This document shows, in pieces, positions 1-8,145 of a DNA stretch of 64,000 bases. Source of the stretch: Clostridia bacterium (GTDB taxonomy: Bacteria > Bacillota > Clostridia > TANB77 > CAG-465); NCBI GenBank assembly GCA_026415435.1, contig JAOAHC010000035.1, positions 1 to 64,000 on the forward strand. Reading direction: 5' to 3'. Numbering within the stretch: the stretch's first letter is position 1; each line of letters opens with the position of its first letter. The notes below the pieces were generated by a model, which did not search any database, was not told where the DNA came from, and saw only the letters and a list, made by a program, of their open reading frames with translations. The position numbers were made by a program, and so were the translations under genes.

Positions 1-1
1 A

Positions 2-1735
2 GCTACAAGTGCAGTAACATATACATTTACTGGACTAACAAGTGGAACATATCAATGTAAAGTAAGAGTAACAGATAATGCAGGAAACACGACTATATCA
101 AATGTAGTATCAATGACAACGCAAAGTGTAGGAACAATAATTTTAACGCCAAGTACAACAAATTGGACAAATCAAAATGTTACAGTTACAATTGCGTATC
201 CAACGGAACTTACAACAAAAGAGTATAGTACAAATGGTGGTTCTACATGGACAACATATACAGCAGCAGTAGTAATAAGTGCAAATGGTACAGTACTAGC
301 AAGAGGAAATGACGCAGCAGGAAACCAAGCAATGCAAGCAAGTTTAACAGTTTCAAATATAGATAAAACGGCGCCTAATATTACAAATTTAACTGTAGGA
401 GGAACGTTATATACTGATCCTACTTTTGTTAGTGGAATAAACAGCACAAATGTATATAATAATACTGGTAATGGATTGGTAACCAATACGAGAGTAACAA
501 TAAGTGGTTCGCCTACAGGTTCAAGTTATGGATTAGAGATAAAGACAACAGGTAATGTTACACCTGGATGGGGAGGGTTCTATTTTGCAACACCTTCAGG
601 TCCAAATAAGGTATTTATAACAAAAATCATAGCTAAAATACCAGTAGGATATAATATAAATTTTGCTTCTAATAGTATTGGTACAGGCGGATATTATGAA
701 TGGTTAACATCACAAGCAGGTACAGGAAATTGGCAAGAATATGTAGCTAAGGCAACATGTGGATCAACAGGTACGTTTAGTACAACTAACTTCTATTATT
801 TGACAGATGGTGCAACACCTTCAGTTTCATCACCTCTTATATGGCAAGTTGCTTATGCAACAGTATATGATACAAATTCATCAGCACAATCAAATAATAT
901 AGTAATAAGTGCAACAGATGATACTTCTAAAATAGTTGGTTATGGTATAAATCAAAGTAATACAATTCAACCAACATATACAGCTTGCTCAGAAACGCTT
1001 AATTTTTCAACAGTATTTAATAACATTAGCGCGGGTACTTACTATATATGGGTGAAGGATAAAGCAGGTAATGTTAAAGTATCAAATGCAATTACAGTAG
1101 CAGTACAAACATCTTATGGCACTAGCATACAAAGTAGTTACGCTAACATATATTCTACTCATGTTATAGGAGGGCCAGTAAGAACAAGTTGGAGTGCAGG
1201 AACATATGCAGGTAACTATGTTGTATCTGCGTGGTCTCCAGATGGATACTCAGGAGCACTTACTTCGCTTATAACTCCAGATGGAGGAGAGGTTAAGTAT
1301 ATAAATTCAGGAACAAATACATATAATTTAAATACAATATCTAGTACAAATAGATGGGTTACAGTAAGATTCTCTGCCGCATATCTTACAGGTACTGCTG
1401 ATATAAGTGGATTTAAATTAGTATTCAATGATAATAACTCATATACCCTAGATCAGGCAGTTTCTAGTGGATACATAGAGCCTCTTGTAATTATAGTTTC
1501 AGGCTATTATCAAAATGGTGTTCCATATTATTGGCCGAGTATATTAAATATAAAAAGTGGCGCAAGTTTAGGTGCAAGATCATATGCATCTGCGCAGATT
1601 ATATTTAAGGTTAAAAATATGCCATTAAAAGCCATAACGATGTATTCATCAGTTAACTTCTACAGGCCAAATGATGGACTTAAAGTTGATCAAATGAGTG
1701 CAGGTTTCGAATATTCTTTAACTCCTTTGAATTAA
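2..1735 (+). CDS. Surface protein with Ig-like repeats (5' end missing)
   Basis: The reading frame is already open at the first complete codon, so the visible 577 residues are only the C-terminal part of a larger protein. The N-terminal 120 visible residues hold beta-rich repeats of a type common in large extracellular proteins: a 'TDNAGN' or 'NDAAGN' end, then a new unit starting near 'TNWTNQNVTVTI' with 'YSTNGGSTWTTY'. A third Ig-like end (VKDKAGNVKVSN) lies further on. Between and after these are Gly/Ser/Thr/Tyr-rich stretches of no recognised family. No sortase LPXTG signal, transmembrane anchor or S-layer domain is seen at the C terminus, so it may be released or attached by its missing N-terminal part. 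Adhesin-like or matrix function is inference. A strong terminator follows. Confidence 0.75.
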   Translation, partial: ATSAVTYTFTGLTSGTYQCKVRVTDNAGNTTISNVVSMTTQSVGTIILTPSTTNWTNQNVTVTIAYPTELTTKEYSTNGGSTWTTYTAAVVISANGTVLARGNDAAGNQAMQASLTVSNIDKTAPNITNLTVGGTLYTDPTFVSGINSTNVYNNTGNGLVTNTRVTISGSPTGSSYGLEIKTTGNVTPGWGGFYFATPSGPNKVFITKIIAKIPVGYNINFASNSIGTGGYYEWLTSQAGTGNWQEYVAKATCGSTGTFSTTNFYYLTDGATPSVSSPLIWQVAYATVYDTNSSAQSNNIVISATDDTSKIVGYGINQSNTIQPTYTACSETLNFSTVFNNISAGTYYIWVKDKAGNVKVSNAITVAVQTSYGTSIQSSYANIYSTHVIGGPVRTSWSAGTYAGNYVVSAWSPDGYSGALTSLITPDGGEVKYINSGTNTYNLNTISSTNRWVTVRFSAAYLTGTADISGFKLVFNDNNSYTLDQAVSSGYIEPLVIIVSGYYQNGVPYYWPSILNIKSGASLGARSYASAQIIFKVKNMPLKAITMYSSVNFYRPNDGLKVDQMSAGFEYSLTPLN

Positions 1736-1751
1736 TAACTAAATTAAATTT

Positions 1752-1790
1752 AAACCCAGATAGAATTAAAAAAAATTCTATCTGGGTTTT
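1752..1790 (+). terminator. Rho-independent terminator of the surface protein gene
   Basis: A perfect 16-bp stem (1752-1767 with 1774-1789), a six-A loop and a closing T run lie 17 bases after the stop codon. It isolates the surface protein gene from the following ABC transporter genes. Confidence 0.9.
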
Positions 1791-1869
1791 CATATACATT
1801 TTACTACTTGTTCATAAATTTATCACAATTGATGTATATAATATGCTTGTAATAAAAAGGAGGAAAAAA

Positions 1870-3366
1870 ATGTATATATTTAAAAATGCATTGAAAAGTA
1901 TTACAAGATCTAAGGGAAGAAATATACTTATAGGTATAATACTTACAGTTATAGCAATATCAAGTTGTGTTGCTCTATCTATAAGAAATTCTGCAAATGA
2001 GCTGGTACAAAGCTATAAAGATACCTATGATATATCAGCTACATTATCTTTAAATAGACAAAGTTTAAGAAGTGACTTTAAAAATAGCCAGGGAGGATCA
2101 ATCACCACAGCACCACAAGATTTTATGGCAAATATACCTGCTATAGATGTGGATTCTGTGAACAAGTATGGAAATTCTGATTATGTTAAAAGCTATTATT
2201 ATACAATTCAAACAAGCTTAAATTCGTCAAATATAGAAGAAGTAACTAGCACTTCTAATAGTTCATCTCAAGGGAGCTTTGGAGGTAATTTTGTAATAAA
2301 ACAAATTGACAAACAAAGTGGTGATTTTAGACTTATAGGGTATAGTAGTGAAGAATCTATGACACAATTTGTAAATGGCTCTTACAAAATTACCAGTGGT
2401 CAGTTGTTTGATTTTAATTCTACAGAAAATACTTGTATTATAACAGATGAATTAGCTGAAGCAAATAGCTTATCTGTTGGTAGTGAAATTAAATTAGTAA
2501 ATCCAAATAATGAATCAGAAACATATACTTTTAAGGTTGTGGGAATATATTCAGATTCATCAGAAAATACGGAAGAATTTAGTATGTTTTCAAGTGCAGC
2601 AAATCAAATTTTAACTAATGCAAATGTGCTTAATACAATAGTAACAAATTCAAAAGTAAATGAAGATACTAAACTTAATGAACAAATATCATCTAACTAT
2701 AATCTTAAAAACGCAGATGTAATAGATGCATTTACAAATGAATTGACTTCTAAAGGATTAAGTAGTTACTATACAGTATCAACTAATTTGGATAACTTTA
2801 ACGAAAGTGTAAAACCTCTTGAAAATATTTCATCTTTTGCAACAGTCTTATTAATTATAGTTCTATTAGTTGGTGGAGTAATTTTAACAATATTGAATAT
2901 GATAAATATTCGTGAAAGAAAGTATGAAATCGGTGTTCTTCGTGCAATTGGTATGAAAAAAAATAAAGTCTTAGGTCAATTTTTAGTGGAACTTTTAGTG
3001 GTAACTATAATATCGATAATGTTAGGTAGTGTTATAGGATCTGTAATTTCCGTACCAGTAGCAAATAACATGTTAAAAAATGAAATTGAGTCTCAGCAAT
3101 CATCTCAAAATCAAATAGATCAAAACTTTGGTAGATCAGGTGGCTCTGCCGTTTTACAAAGTGCTGGAGGACAAAACAAAATAATGTCTATGTTTAAAAT
3201 TCAGTCACAAGTTGATTATATTGATAAAATAAATGCAGTAATTGATGCAAAAGTAGTATTACAATTAATATTAATAGGTCTTGGACTTACCATAGTTAGT
3301 GGTAGCATATCTATGATATTTATATCAAGATATACTCCCCTTAAGATATTAAGTTCTAGAACTTAG
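1870..3366 (+). CDS. FtsX-family ABC transporter permease (MacB-like)
   Basis: This is a 498-residue membrane subunit of a type VII (MacB/FtsX-like) ABC system. It has an N-terminal transmembrane helix (about residues 16-37), a large Ser/Asn-rich extracytoplasmic domain, and three C-terminal helices. The conserved family block 'NMINIRERKYEIGVLRAIG' sits just after the second helix. The start at 1870 was chosen over an in-frame ATG at 1843 because AGGAGG lies six bases upstream of it. A Ser/Gln/Gly-rich insert (QQSSQNQIDQNFGRSGGS) precedes the last helix. It is 16 bases upstream of its ATPase, so the two form one operon. Such pairs work in peptide or lipid export or in envelope stress responses; the substrate here is unknown. 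Confidence 0.85.
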   Translation: MYIFKNALKSITRSKGRNILIGIILTVIAISSCVALSIRNSANELVQSYKDTYDISATLSLNRQSLRSDFKNSQGGSITTAPQDFMANIPAIDVDSVNKYGNSDYVKSYYYTIQTSLNSSNIEEVTSTSNSSSQGSFGGNFVIKQIDKQSGDFRLIGYSSEESMTQFVNGSYKITSGQLFDFNSTENTCIITDELAEANSLSVGSEIKLVNPNNESETYTFKVVGIYSDSSENTEEFSMFSSAANQILTNANVLNTIVTNSKVNEDTKLNEQISSNYNLKNADVIDAFTNELTSKGLSSYYTVSTNLDNFNESVKPLENISSFATVLLIIVLLVGGVILTILNMINIRERKYEIGVLRAIGMKKNKVLGQFLVELLVVTIISIMLGSVIGSVISVPVANNMLKNEIESQQSSQNQIDQNFGRSGGSAVLQSAGGQNKIMSMFKIQSQVDYIDKINAVIDAKVVLQLILIGLGLTIVSGSISMIFISRYTPLKILSSRT

Positions 3367-3382
3367 GTAAAAGGAGGAAAAA

Positions 3383-4030
3383 ATGAGCGTATTTAAAATT
3401 GAACATGTATATTATTCATATGACAGTGGTAAGACACCTGTGCTTAAGGATATAAACTACGAGTTTGAAAAAGGTAAAACTTATTCTATTGTTGGTAAGT
3501 CAGGATCTGGTAAAACAACACTTCTATCGCTTATGTCTGGATTAGATAAACCAAAGGATGGAAAAATTCTGTATAATTCCACGGATATATCAAAAATAGA
3601 TGAAGATGTATATAGAAGTAGACATGTTGGAGTTGTTTTTCAAAGTTTTAATTTACTTCCACATATGACGGCTCTTGAAAATGTAATATTATCAATTGAT
3701 GTTTCAGGAATAAAAGTAAAAAATAAAAAAGAACATGCTTTGGATATGTTGAATAAAGTTGGACTTGATGAAGAAAAAGCAAATAGAAGAGTTCTAATGT
3801 TATCAGGAGGAGAACAACAAAGAGTGGCAATTGCAAGGGCATTATCATATAATCCAGATGTTGTACTTGCAGATGAACCAACAGGTAATCTAGACTCAAC
3901 TACTGAAAAACAAATAATGGATATATTTAAAGATTTAGCTAAACAAGATAATAAGTGTGTAATAATAGTAACACATTCTCCTAATGTTTCAAATAATGTT
4001 GATAATGTGTATAATTTAGAGAATAATTAA
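3383..4030 (+). CDS. ABC transporter ATP-binding protein (MacB/LolD type)
   Basis: This 215-residue ATPase drives the adjacent FtsX-type permease. It shows Walker A GKSGSGKT (residues 38-45), Q-loop VFQSFNLLP (Q87), ABC signature LSGGEQQR (140-147), Walker B VVLADEPTGNLD (160-171) and the H-loop His198. The length and the 'EPTGNLDS' Walker B extension are typical of the LolD/MacB/FtsE clade. It has a good ribosome binding site (AAGGAGG) and no accessory domain. The gene is followed by a hairpin terminator, so the operon is just permease plus ATPase. No two-component regulator is adjacent, unlike many peptide-resistance transporters of this type. Confidence 0.93.
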   Translation: MSVFKIEHVYYSYDSGKTPVLKDINYEFEKGKTYSIVGKSGSGKTTLLSLMSGLDKPKDGKILYNSTDISKIDEDVYRSRHVGVVFQSFNLLPHMTALENVILSIDVSGIKVKNKKEHALDMLNKVGLDEEKANRRVLMLSGGEQQRVAIARALSYNPDVVLADEPTGNLDSTTEKQIMDIFKDLAKQDNKCVIIVTHSPNVSNNVDNVYNLENN

Positions 4031-4157
4031 GGAGTATGATATTTGTAGAATTCAAAAGTATTAATTCTGTTTTAAGTTAATGCATGAAAGGGGGCGATAC
4101 ATAAAACATATTTACATTTTTCATAATAAATGCTAATGTACAAACTAATAACTGGTG

Positions 4158-4186
4158 AGGATATATAGGTAGCTATATATCCTTTT
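4158..4186 (+). terminator. Terminator after the ABC transporter operon
   Basis: A perfect 11-bp stem (4158-4168 with 4173-4183) with a four-base loop and a short T run lies about 130 bases after the ATPase stop. The stretch between holds no convincing gene. Confidence 0.65.
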
Positions 4187-4199
4187 AATATATAAAAAA

Positions 4200-4222
4200 T
4201 GGGATACAAAAAATGTATCCCA
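4200..4222 (-). terminator. Terminator of the minus-strand spore gene cluster
   Basis: A 9-bp inverted repeat (4200-4208 with 4214-4222) lies downstream of the CotF-like gene. On the minus strand it is followed by a T-rich run, as expected for intrinsic termination. Confidence 0.7.
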
Positions 4223-4245
4223 CTTAAGCATTTGTTGTTGATATA

Positions 4246-4491
4246 CTATTTACAAGCAACTTGTTTTACTTGCTGAACATCAGATTCACCACCAGGAGCT
4301 GCAGGAACATAGTATTGTTTTTCTTTTGCAATTAAATATAAATCCCAATGAACATTTTCAAATTTATTTCTAAATTGTATTAGAGTATCTCTAAATTCTT
4401 TATTGTTTGCATGTTGTATAGAATATGTAAGTATATTAAGTGCACTATTTATGCCTGATAAAATATCGTTTGTAGCAATTTTTTCATTCAT
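4246..4491 (-). CDS. CotF-like spore coat protein
   Basis: This 81-residue protein is mostly helical, with the segment 'LSGINSALNILTYSIQHANN' and the phrase 'FRDTLIQFRNKFENVH' resembling the ferritin-like coat F family (COG5577). The C-terminal tail is Pro/Gly-rich and ends in 'VACK'. Small CotF-like proteins of this size are common in Clostridia and are deposited in the spore coat. It lies 11 bases downstream of another small, Cys-containing gene on the same strand and ends at a terminator. The neighbouring spoVA genes support a sporulation role. Family assignment is by sequence resemblance only. Confidence 0.7.
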   Translation of the reverse strand: MNEKIATNDILSGINSALNILTYSIQHANNKEFRDTLIQFRNKFENVHWDLYLIAKEKQYYVPAAPGGESDVQQVKQVACK

Positions 4492-4502
4492 AAATTTACC
4501 TC

Positions 4503-4685
4503 CTATAACATATTACAAAGGTCTTCTTTAAGCGATTTTGATCCATCGCAAACCTTTTGAAATACATCTAATAAATTTTGATCTGTTGATAATGTTTTAT
4601 AATATTCAATTTTGGAACATAAATTTGAACACATACCGCAAATATGTCTAATATTTTGCAGTTCTACTTGATTTAAAGAATCCAT
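4503..4685 (-). CDS. Small Cys-containing protein, probably spore-associated
   Basis: A 60-residue mostly helical protein with five cysteines (CGMC, NLC, KVC and DLC patterns). It begins 'MDSLNQVELQNIRHICGMC'. A perfect-spaced AAGGAGG precedes the start. It is probably co-transcribed with the CotF-like gene 11 bases downstream, and a sigma-G-like promoter candidate lies upstream. The helical, Cys-bearing layout resembles small coat-associated proteins, but I do not recognise a named family. It is too short for confident functional assignment; the sporulation role is inferred from neighbours. Confidence 0.65.
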   Translation of the reverse strand: MDSLNQVELQNIRHICGMCSNLCSKIEYYKTLSTDQNLLDVFQKVCDGSKSLKEDLCNML

Positions 4686-4715
4686 ATAAAAACCTCCTTA
4701 AGATTTATACATGAT

Positions 4716-4744
4716 TATTATGTGCAAATTTTAATAAATTATTT
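4716..4744 (-). promoter_or_regulatory. Candidate sigma-G-like promoter for the coat-type genes
   Basis: Read on the minus strand there is AAATA, 17 bases, then CATAATA. This compares with the sigma-G pattern GNATR-N17/18-CATNNTA: the -10 fits fully and the -35 at four of five positions. It sits 31 bases before the small Cys-rich gene. Confidence 0.4.
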
Positions 4745-4758
4745 ATTTTTTTAATAAA

Positions 4759-5118
4759 TTATTTAAGTTTTGGTTTAGCAACTAATGCTGCAAAATATCC
4801 AAACACAATTGCTGCTGCTATACCTGAAGCGGTTGCTTTAACTCCACCAGAAAATATACCTAAAAAGCCTATTTTATCTATTTCTTCTATTACTCCTGCT
4901 ACAAGTGTATATCCAAACCCAGATATTGGTACAGTAGCTCCAGCACCACCAAATTCTACTAAAGGTTTATATAATCCAAAAGCAGTTAAAATAGCACCCA
5001 TTAATACAAAAACAACCATTATTCTAGCTGGAGTAAGCTTAGTTCTATCTATTAATATTTGTCCTATAGAACAAATAACTCCTCCTACTAAAAAAACTTT
5101 TAAATACTCCATAAGCAT
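4759..5118 (-). CDS. spoVAE: Stage V sporulation protein AE
   Basis: A 119-residue inner-membrane protein with about four hydrophobic segments. The Gly-rich motifs 'VPISGFGYTLVAGVIEEIDKIGFLGIFSGG' region is typical of SpoVAE (SpoVAEb type). SpoVA proteins form the channel that loads dipicolinic acid into the forespore and releases it on germination. The ribosome binding site GAGGTG lies inside the last codons of spoVAD, so translation is probably coupled. It shares the family fold with SpoVAC upstream; the pair look like ancient paralogues (both carry 'GAGSIVPI' or 'GAGATVPI' followed by SGF or TGF). Confidence 0.95.
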   Translation of the reverse strand: MLMEYLKVFLVGGVICSIGQILIDRTKLTPARIMVVFVLMGAILTAFGLYKPLVEFGGAGATVPISGFGYTLVAGVIEEIDKIGFLGIFSGGVKATASGIAAAIVFGYFAALVAKPKLK

Positions 5119-5121
5119 ATT

Positions 5122-6138
5122 CTACACCTCGTTTTCAATTGCAATTGCATGAGCAATTGAAGGAATTGATTCACCTTGTTGTGTTGCAACCGTACTCATT
5201 AGTGCACCTGTTGCAACAAGTAACACTTTATTTATTTTATTTGTTTTCAAAAGTTCAAAAAAATATCCGCTAAACACACTTGCGCAACAACCACATCCAC
5301 TACCACCACAATGTGTATCTTGTTTATCTTTATCAAATATGAGGACACCACAATCTTTGTGCACTTTACTTATATCTACACCATAATCTTTACATAGATC
5401 ACATACTATTTCTGAACCAAGAATACCTAAATCTCCTGTTACTATTGCGTCATAATAGTCAGGACTTCTTCCAGTATCTTGCAAATGTGTGGTTACGGTA
5501 TCAAATACTGCTGGTGCCATTGCAGCTCCCATATTAGTCATATCAGTTATTCCCATATCTATTATTTTGCCAGGTGTAACATAAGTTATGTGGGGAGCTT
5601 TCTTATTAGTATCTTTTGACATAATTAATGCACTACCAGCAGCTGTTACGGTAACTTGCGCTGTTGGAGTTTTCTGGTTTCCATGTTCAAGAGGCATTCT
5701 AAATTGTCTTTCTGCACTACAAAAATGTGAAGAAGTAGCAGCTACTGCTTTACTTGCATAATTTGAATTTACAAATAATGAGGCTAATATCATAGACTCA
5801 CAAAATGTAGAGCATGCTCCATAAAGTCCGAAAAAAGGTATATTTAGATCTCTTATACAATATCCTGAAGCAATACACTGATTAAGTAGATCTCCAGCAA
5901 AAATATAGTCTATATGCTCTTTATCTGTTGAAGCTTTAGAAAGTAAGTTATCTACACAGGTTTTTAGCATTTTACTTTCAGCTTTTTCAAAGGTTTTTTC
6001 GCCATAAAATATATCGTCTATATGTATATCAAAATATATATTTAATGGTCCTTCTGTTTCTCTTGGGCCAACTACACTGCATGTTTCTATAATTTTCGGA
6101 GTATTTTCTAATTTTATAGTTTGCTTACCTATTTTCAT
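5122..6138 (-). CDS. spoVAD: Stage V sporulation protein AD
   Basis: This 338-residue soluble protein has the thiolase-like fold of SpoVAD, which binds dipicolinic acid and works with the SpoVAC and SpoVAE membrane proteins. Recognisable segments are 'GPRETEGPLNIYFD', 'GLYGACSTFCES', 'ATSSHFCSAERQFRMPLE' and 'GGSGCGCCASVFSGYF'. Length matches the family. It sits between spoVAC (9 bases upstream) and spoVAE (3 bases downstream), the conserved order seen throughout spore-forming Bacillota. Expression is expected late in the forespore. Confidence 0.97.
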   Translation of the reverse strand: MKIGKQTIKLENTPKIIETCSVVGPRETEGPLNIYFDIHIDDIFYGEKTFEKAESKMLKTCVDNLLSKASTDKEHIDYIFAGDLLNQCIASGYCIRDLNIPFFGLYGACSTFCESMILASLFVNSNYASKAVAATSSHFCSAERQFRMPLEHGNQKTPTAQVTVTAAGSALIMSKDTNKKAPHITYVTPGKIIDMGITDMTNMGAAMAPAVFDTVTTHLQDTGRSPDYYDAIVTGDLGILGSEIVCDLCKDYGVDISKVHKDCGVLIFDKDKQDTHCGGSGCGCCASVFSGYFFELLKTNKINKVLLVATGALMSTVATQQGESIPSIAHAIAIENEV

Positions 6139-6147
6139 AATATCCTC

Positions 6148-6609
6148 CTAAATAAATAGTTTTATAAGCCAGTAGAAAAATCCAATTACTACTGATGAAG
6201 TTATTCCATATACAATTACTGGACCTGCAACTTTAAACATATTTGCTCCTAAACCCAATATATATCCCTCAGATTTATATTCTATTGCTGTTGCAACAAT
6301 AGAATTAGAAAATCCTGTTATTGGTACAATTGAACCAGCACCTGCATATTTTCCTAATTTAGAATACACATTAATAGAAGTTAAAAAAGCACCTAAAAAT
6401 ACTAGAATTATAGTTGCAATAGTAGAAGCTACCTTTTTTTCATAATTAAAATATTCAAAAATATCTGTTAATGCCTGACCAAGTATACAAAATAAACCTC
6501 CTACTAGAAAAGCAAGAGCTAAGTTTTTAAATATAGGACTTTTTTTCGATTTTTGTTGTACATAATTTATATAATCTTCATTAGTCATACTAAGTTTTTC
6601 AAAATCCAT
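6148..6609 (-). CDS. spoVAC: Stage V sporulation protein AC
   Basis: A 153-residue membrane protein with a short N-terminal cytoplasmic region (to about residue 25) and four hydrophobic segments. The phrases 'FLVGGLFCILGQALTD' and 'AGAGSIVPITGFSNSIVA' are diagnostic. SpoVAC is a mechanosensitive channel component for dipicolinic acid transport. It is first in the minus-strand spoVAC-spoVAD-spoVAE operon, has a GGTGAT ribosome binding site, and is preceded by a sigma-G-like promoter candidate. spoVAA, AB and AF are absent here, as in most Clostridia. Confidence 0.96.
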   Translation of the reverse strand: MDFEKLSMTNEDYINYVQQKSKKSPIFKNLALAFLVGGLFCILGQALTDIFEYFNYEKKVASTIATIILVFLGAFLTSINVYSKLGKYAGAGSIVPITGFSNSIVATAIEYKSEGYILGLGANMFKVAGPVIVYGITSSVVIGFFYWLIKLFI

Positions 6610-6626
6610 TTATATCACCACAAAAT

Positions 6627-6655
6627 TATTATTTACAAAAAATAAAAAAATATTC
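6627..6655 (-). promoter_or_regulatory. Candidate sigma-G-type promoter for spoVAC-AD-AE
   Basis: On the minus strand GAATA fits the -35 pattern GNATR fully. After 17 bases AATAATA fits the -10 pattern CATNNTA in all but the first base. It lies 18 bases upstream of the spoVAC start. spoVA operons are known sigma-G targets, so the match is in the expected place. Confidence 0.5.
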
Positions 6656-6690
6656 ATTTTGAAAAAAATAGGTCGATAAGGTAAAAAATG

Positions 6691-6733
6691 TAAAAAAGAA
6701 ATATTGTTCAAAATTTAAAACAATATTTCTTTT
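6691..6733 (-). terminator. Terminator of the HAD phosphatase gene
   Basis: A 14-bp inverted repeat (6695-6708 with 6719-6732) with a ten-base loop lies ten bases after the stop codon of the minus-strand HAD gene, with a T run on that strand. Confidence 0.8.
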
Positions 6734-6742
6734 CAAAAATTA

Positions 6743-7432
6743 TTAACAAACAATTTTATTTTTTATGTAGAGCATTTCTTCAATTTGCTCTATTAACTCG
6801 GGTAGTTCATTGAAATTACCGAATGCATAGGGATAATCCTGATTTTTGTATTGAGGATCATATAATATACCAAAAATACCATGATTAGCGGCGCCTAATA
6901 CATCTTTATTTAAACTATCTCCGATCATTACGCAATTTTGAGGCTTAACATCAATAAGTAATTGATTGTAGCTTTCAAAAGATGGTTTTGTCTTAATGTT
7001 ATCTATCCCACATACTTTAGAAAAATACTTAATTAATCCACTATTTATTAATCTTTTTTCCTGAGATTCTTTAAACCAATCAGTTAAAACATAAAGTTCA
7101 TATTTTTCAGCAAGCTCCTCCAAAGCTAATGAAACTGCAGGAGAAATCTTTTTAGGAATACACTTTGCAAGTTCCTCGGACCACATAGATATAAAGTCAT
7201 CGTTTAAATTTATATTCAAATTCATATTTATATGAGTAGTAATTCCTGAAGCTGTGAAAATATCGCAGGTTGTTATATAATCCTGAAGCGCAGAAACAAA
7301 TTTTGATATTGTATCGTTGTCACAATGGAGTCCTAAGTTTTTGAATACAGGTCTAATGGATTTATAGTTATTATCTGACCATGGAATTAAAGTGTTGTCA
7401 AGATCAAAACATATCCGTTTAATAATTTTCAT
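6743..7432 (-). CDS. HAD-superfamily hydrolase
   Basis: A 229-residue haloacid dehalogenase-type phosphatase. Motif I is FDLDNTLI near the N terminus (nucleophile and acid aspartates), motif II is VLTDW, motif III includes Lys in 'IDNIKTKPSFESY', and motif IV is MIGDSLNKDVLGAANHG. The helical cap lies between motifs I and II (about residues 15-110), so it is a type I cap enzyme like phosphoglycolate phosphatase or the YjjG nucleotidases. The substrate cannot be told from sequence. It is a single gene with its own promoter and terminator, between the spoVA operon and divIVA-spoIIP. Confidence 0.88.
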   Translation of the reverse strand: MKIIKRICFDLDNTLIPWSDNNYKSIRPVFKNLGLHCDNDTISKFVSALQDYITTCDIFTASGITTHINMNLNINLNDDFISMWSEELAKCIPKKISPAVSLALEELAEKYELYVLTDWFKESQEKRLINSGLIKYFSKVCGIDNIKTKPSFESYNQLLIDVKPQNCVMIGDSLNKDVLGAANHGIFGILYDPQYKNQDYPYAFGNFNELPELIEQIEEMLYIKNKIVC

Positions 7433-7483
7433 TGATATAAACTCCCTTTCTATAATTATAGTTGTTCTTACAATTTTTTAAAT

Positions 7484-7513
7484 ATTATATCACAAAAATT
7501 TATTTATGTAAAC
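7484..7513 (-). promoter_or_regulatory. Promoter of the HAD phosphatase gene
   Basis: The minus strand reads TTACAT, 18 bases, then TATAAT preceded by TGA (extended -10 TGATATAAT, identical to several other promoters in the window). It lies about 50 bases upstream of the start codon. Confidence 0.55.
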
Positions 7514-7595
7514 ATGTTTTTGAATATATATTTTAAAGTACACTTATATAAGAATGAAACTTATGTGGCTATGTATACAAATTATGACTTATCTA

Positions 7596-7624
7596 TTGAA
7601 AATTGACTAAAATTTTGGTAGAAT
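7596..7624 (+). promoter_or_regulatory. Promoter for the divIVA-like gene and probably spoIIP
   Basis: TTGAAA, 17 bases, then TAGAAT, 29 bases upstream of the divIVA-like start codon. An overlapping alternative is TTGACT (7603) with TATCTT 17 bases later. Confidence 0.55.
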
Positions 7625-7653
7625 ATATCTTGTAATAGTGGAGGTAGCAGTAA

Positions 7654-8073
7654 ATGGAGAATGAAAAGAAGTTTTCAAGCGAAATGTTTGGATATGATAA
7701 AAAAGAAGTAGAAGAATATATAAAAGCTATTAAATCAGAATATGAAAGTAGGTTGCAAGCTGAAAAAGCTGAAGCAAATAGGCTTTCAAATGAAATTACA
7801 ATAATTAGAAAGAAACTTGAAAGATATGAAACGGATTATATAGAAAAACAAGAAAAGGTAGCTAACGCCCTTATAACTGCTGAAGATCAAGCTAAAAAGA
7901 TTATTGAAATTGCAAGAGATGAGGCAAATAGAGAAAAAGAAAGAATAGAACATTTAATTGAAATGGAAAAAGAAAAATTAATTGATATAAAAAAAGAAGT
8001 AATTGAACTTAAGGAAAAAACAATAAGAATTTTAGATAAATATAGTAACGAAATGAATGGTCTTTTAGATTAA
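7654..8073 (+). CDS. Short DivIVA/GpsB-domain coiled-coil protein
   Basis: A 139-residue protein that opens with the DivIVA N-terminal pattern 'FSSEMFGYDKKEVEEYI' (compare F..V.RGYD..EVD.FL) and continues as a continuous charged coiled coil from about residue 22 to the end. DivIVA-family proteins bind curved or septal membrane and place division, envelope or sporulation partners. This one is shorter than DivIVA (about 160-230 residues) and longer than GpsB (about 100). The GGAGG ribosome binding site is well placed. The gene is followed 55 bases later by spoIIP, which suggests a role in septum or engulfment, though this is inference. Confidence 0.85.
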   Translation: MENEKKFSSEMFGYDKKEVEEYIKAIKSEYESRLQAEKAEANRLSNEITIIRKKLERYETDYIEKQEKVANALITAEDQAKKIIEIARDEANREKERIEHLIEMEKEKLIDIKKEVIELKEKTIRILDKYSNEMNGLLD

Positions 8074-8092
8074 TAATATTCATAACTTGTAT

Positions 8093-8145
8093 GCAACCGT
8101 AATATACATAGAGAAAAAGGAGTTTTCTATGAAAGTTACGGTTGC
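8093..8145 (+). promoter_or_regulatory. Inverted repeat bracketing the spoIIP translation start
   Basis: A perfect 10-bp repeat (8093-8102 with 8136-8145) encloses the ribosome binding site and the start codon of spoIIP in a 33-base loop; the right arm covers codons 3-6. No T run follows, so it is not a terminator. An mRNA structure acting on translation or stability is possible. Confidence 0.45.

Noticed and set aside
4031..4157. Possible leader peptide or small RNA after the ABC operon
   Set aside because: There is a GGGGGCG stretch but no start codon at a proper distance with a meaningful frame, and no promoter.
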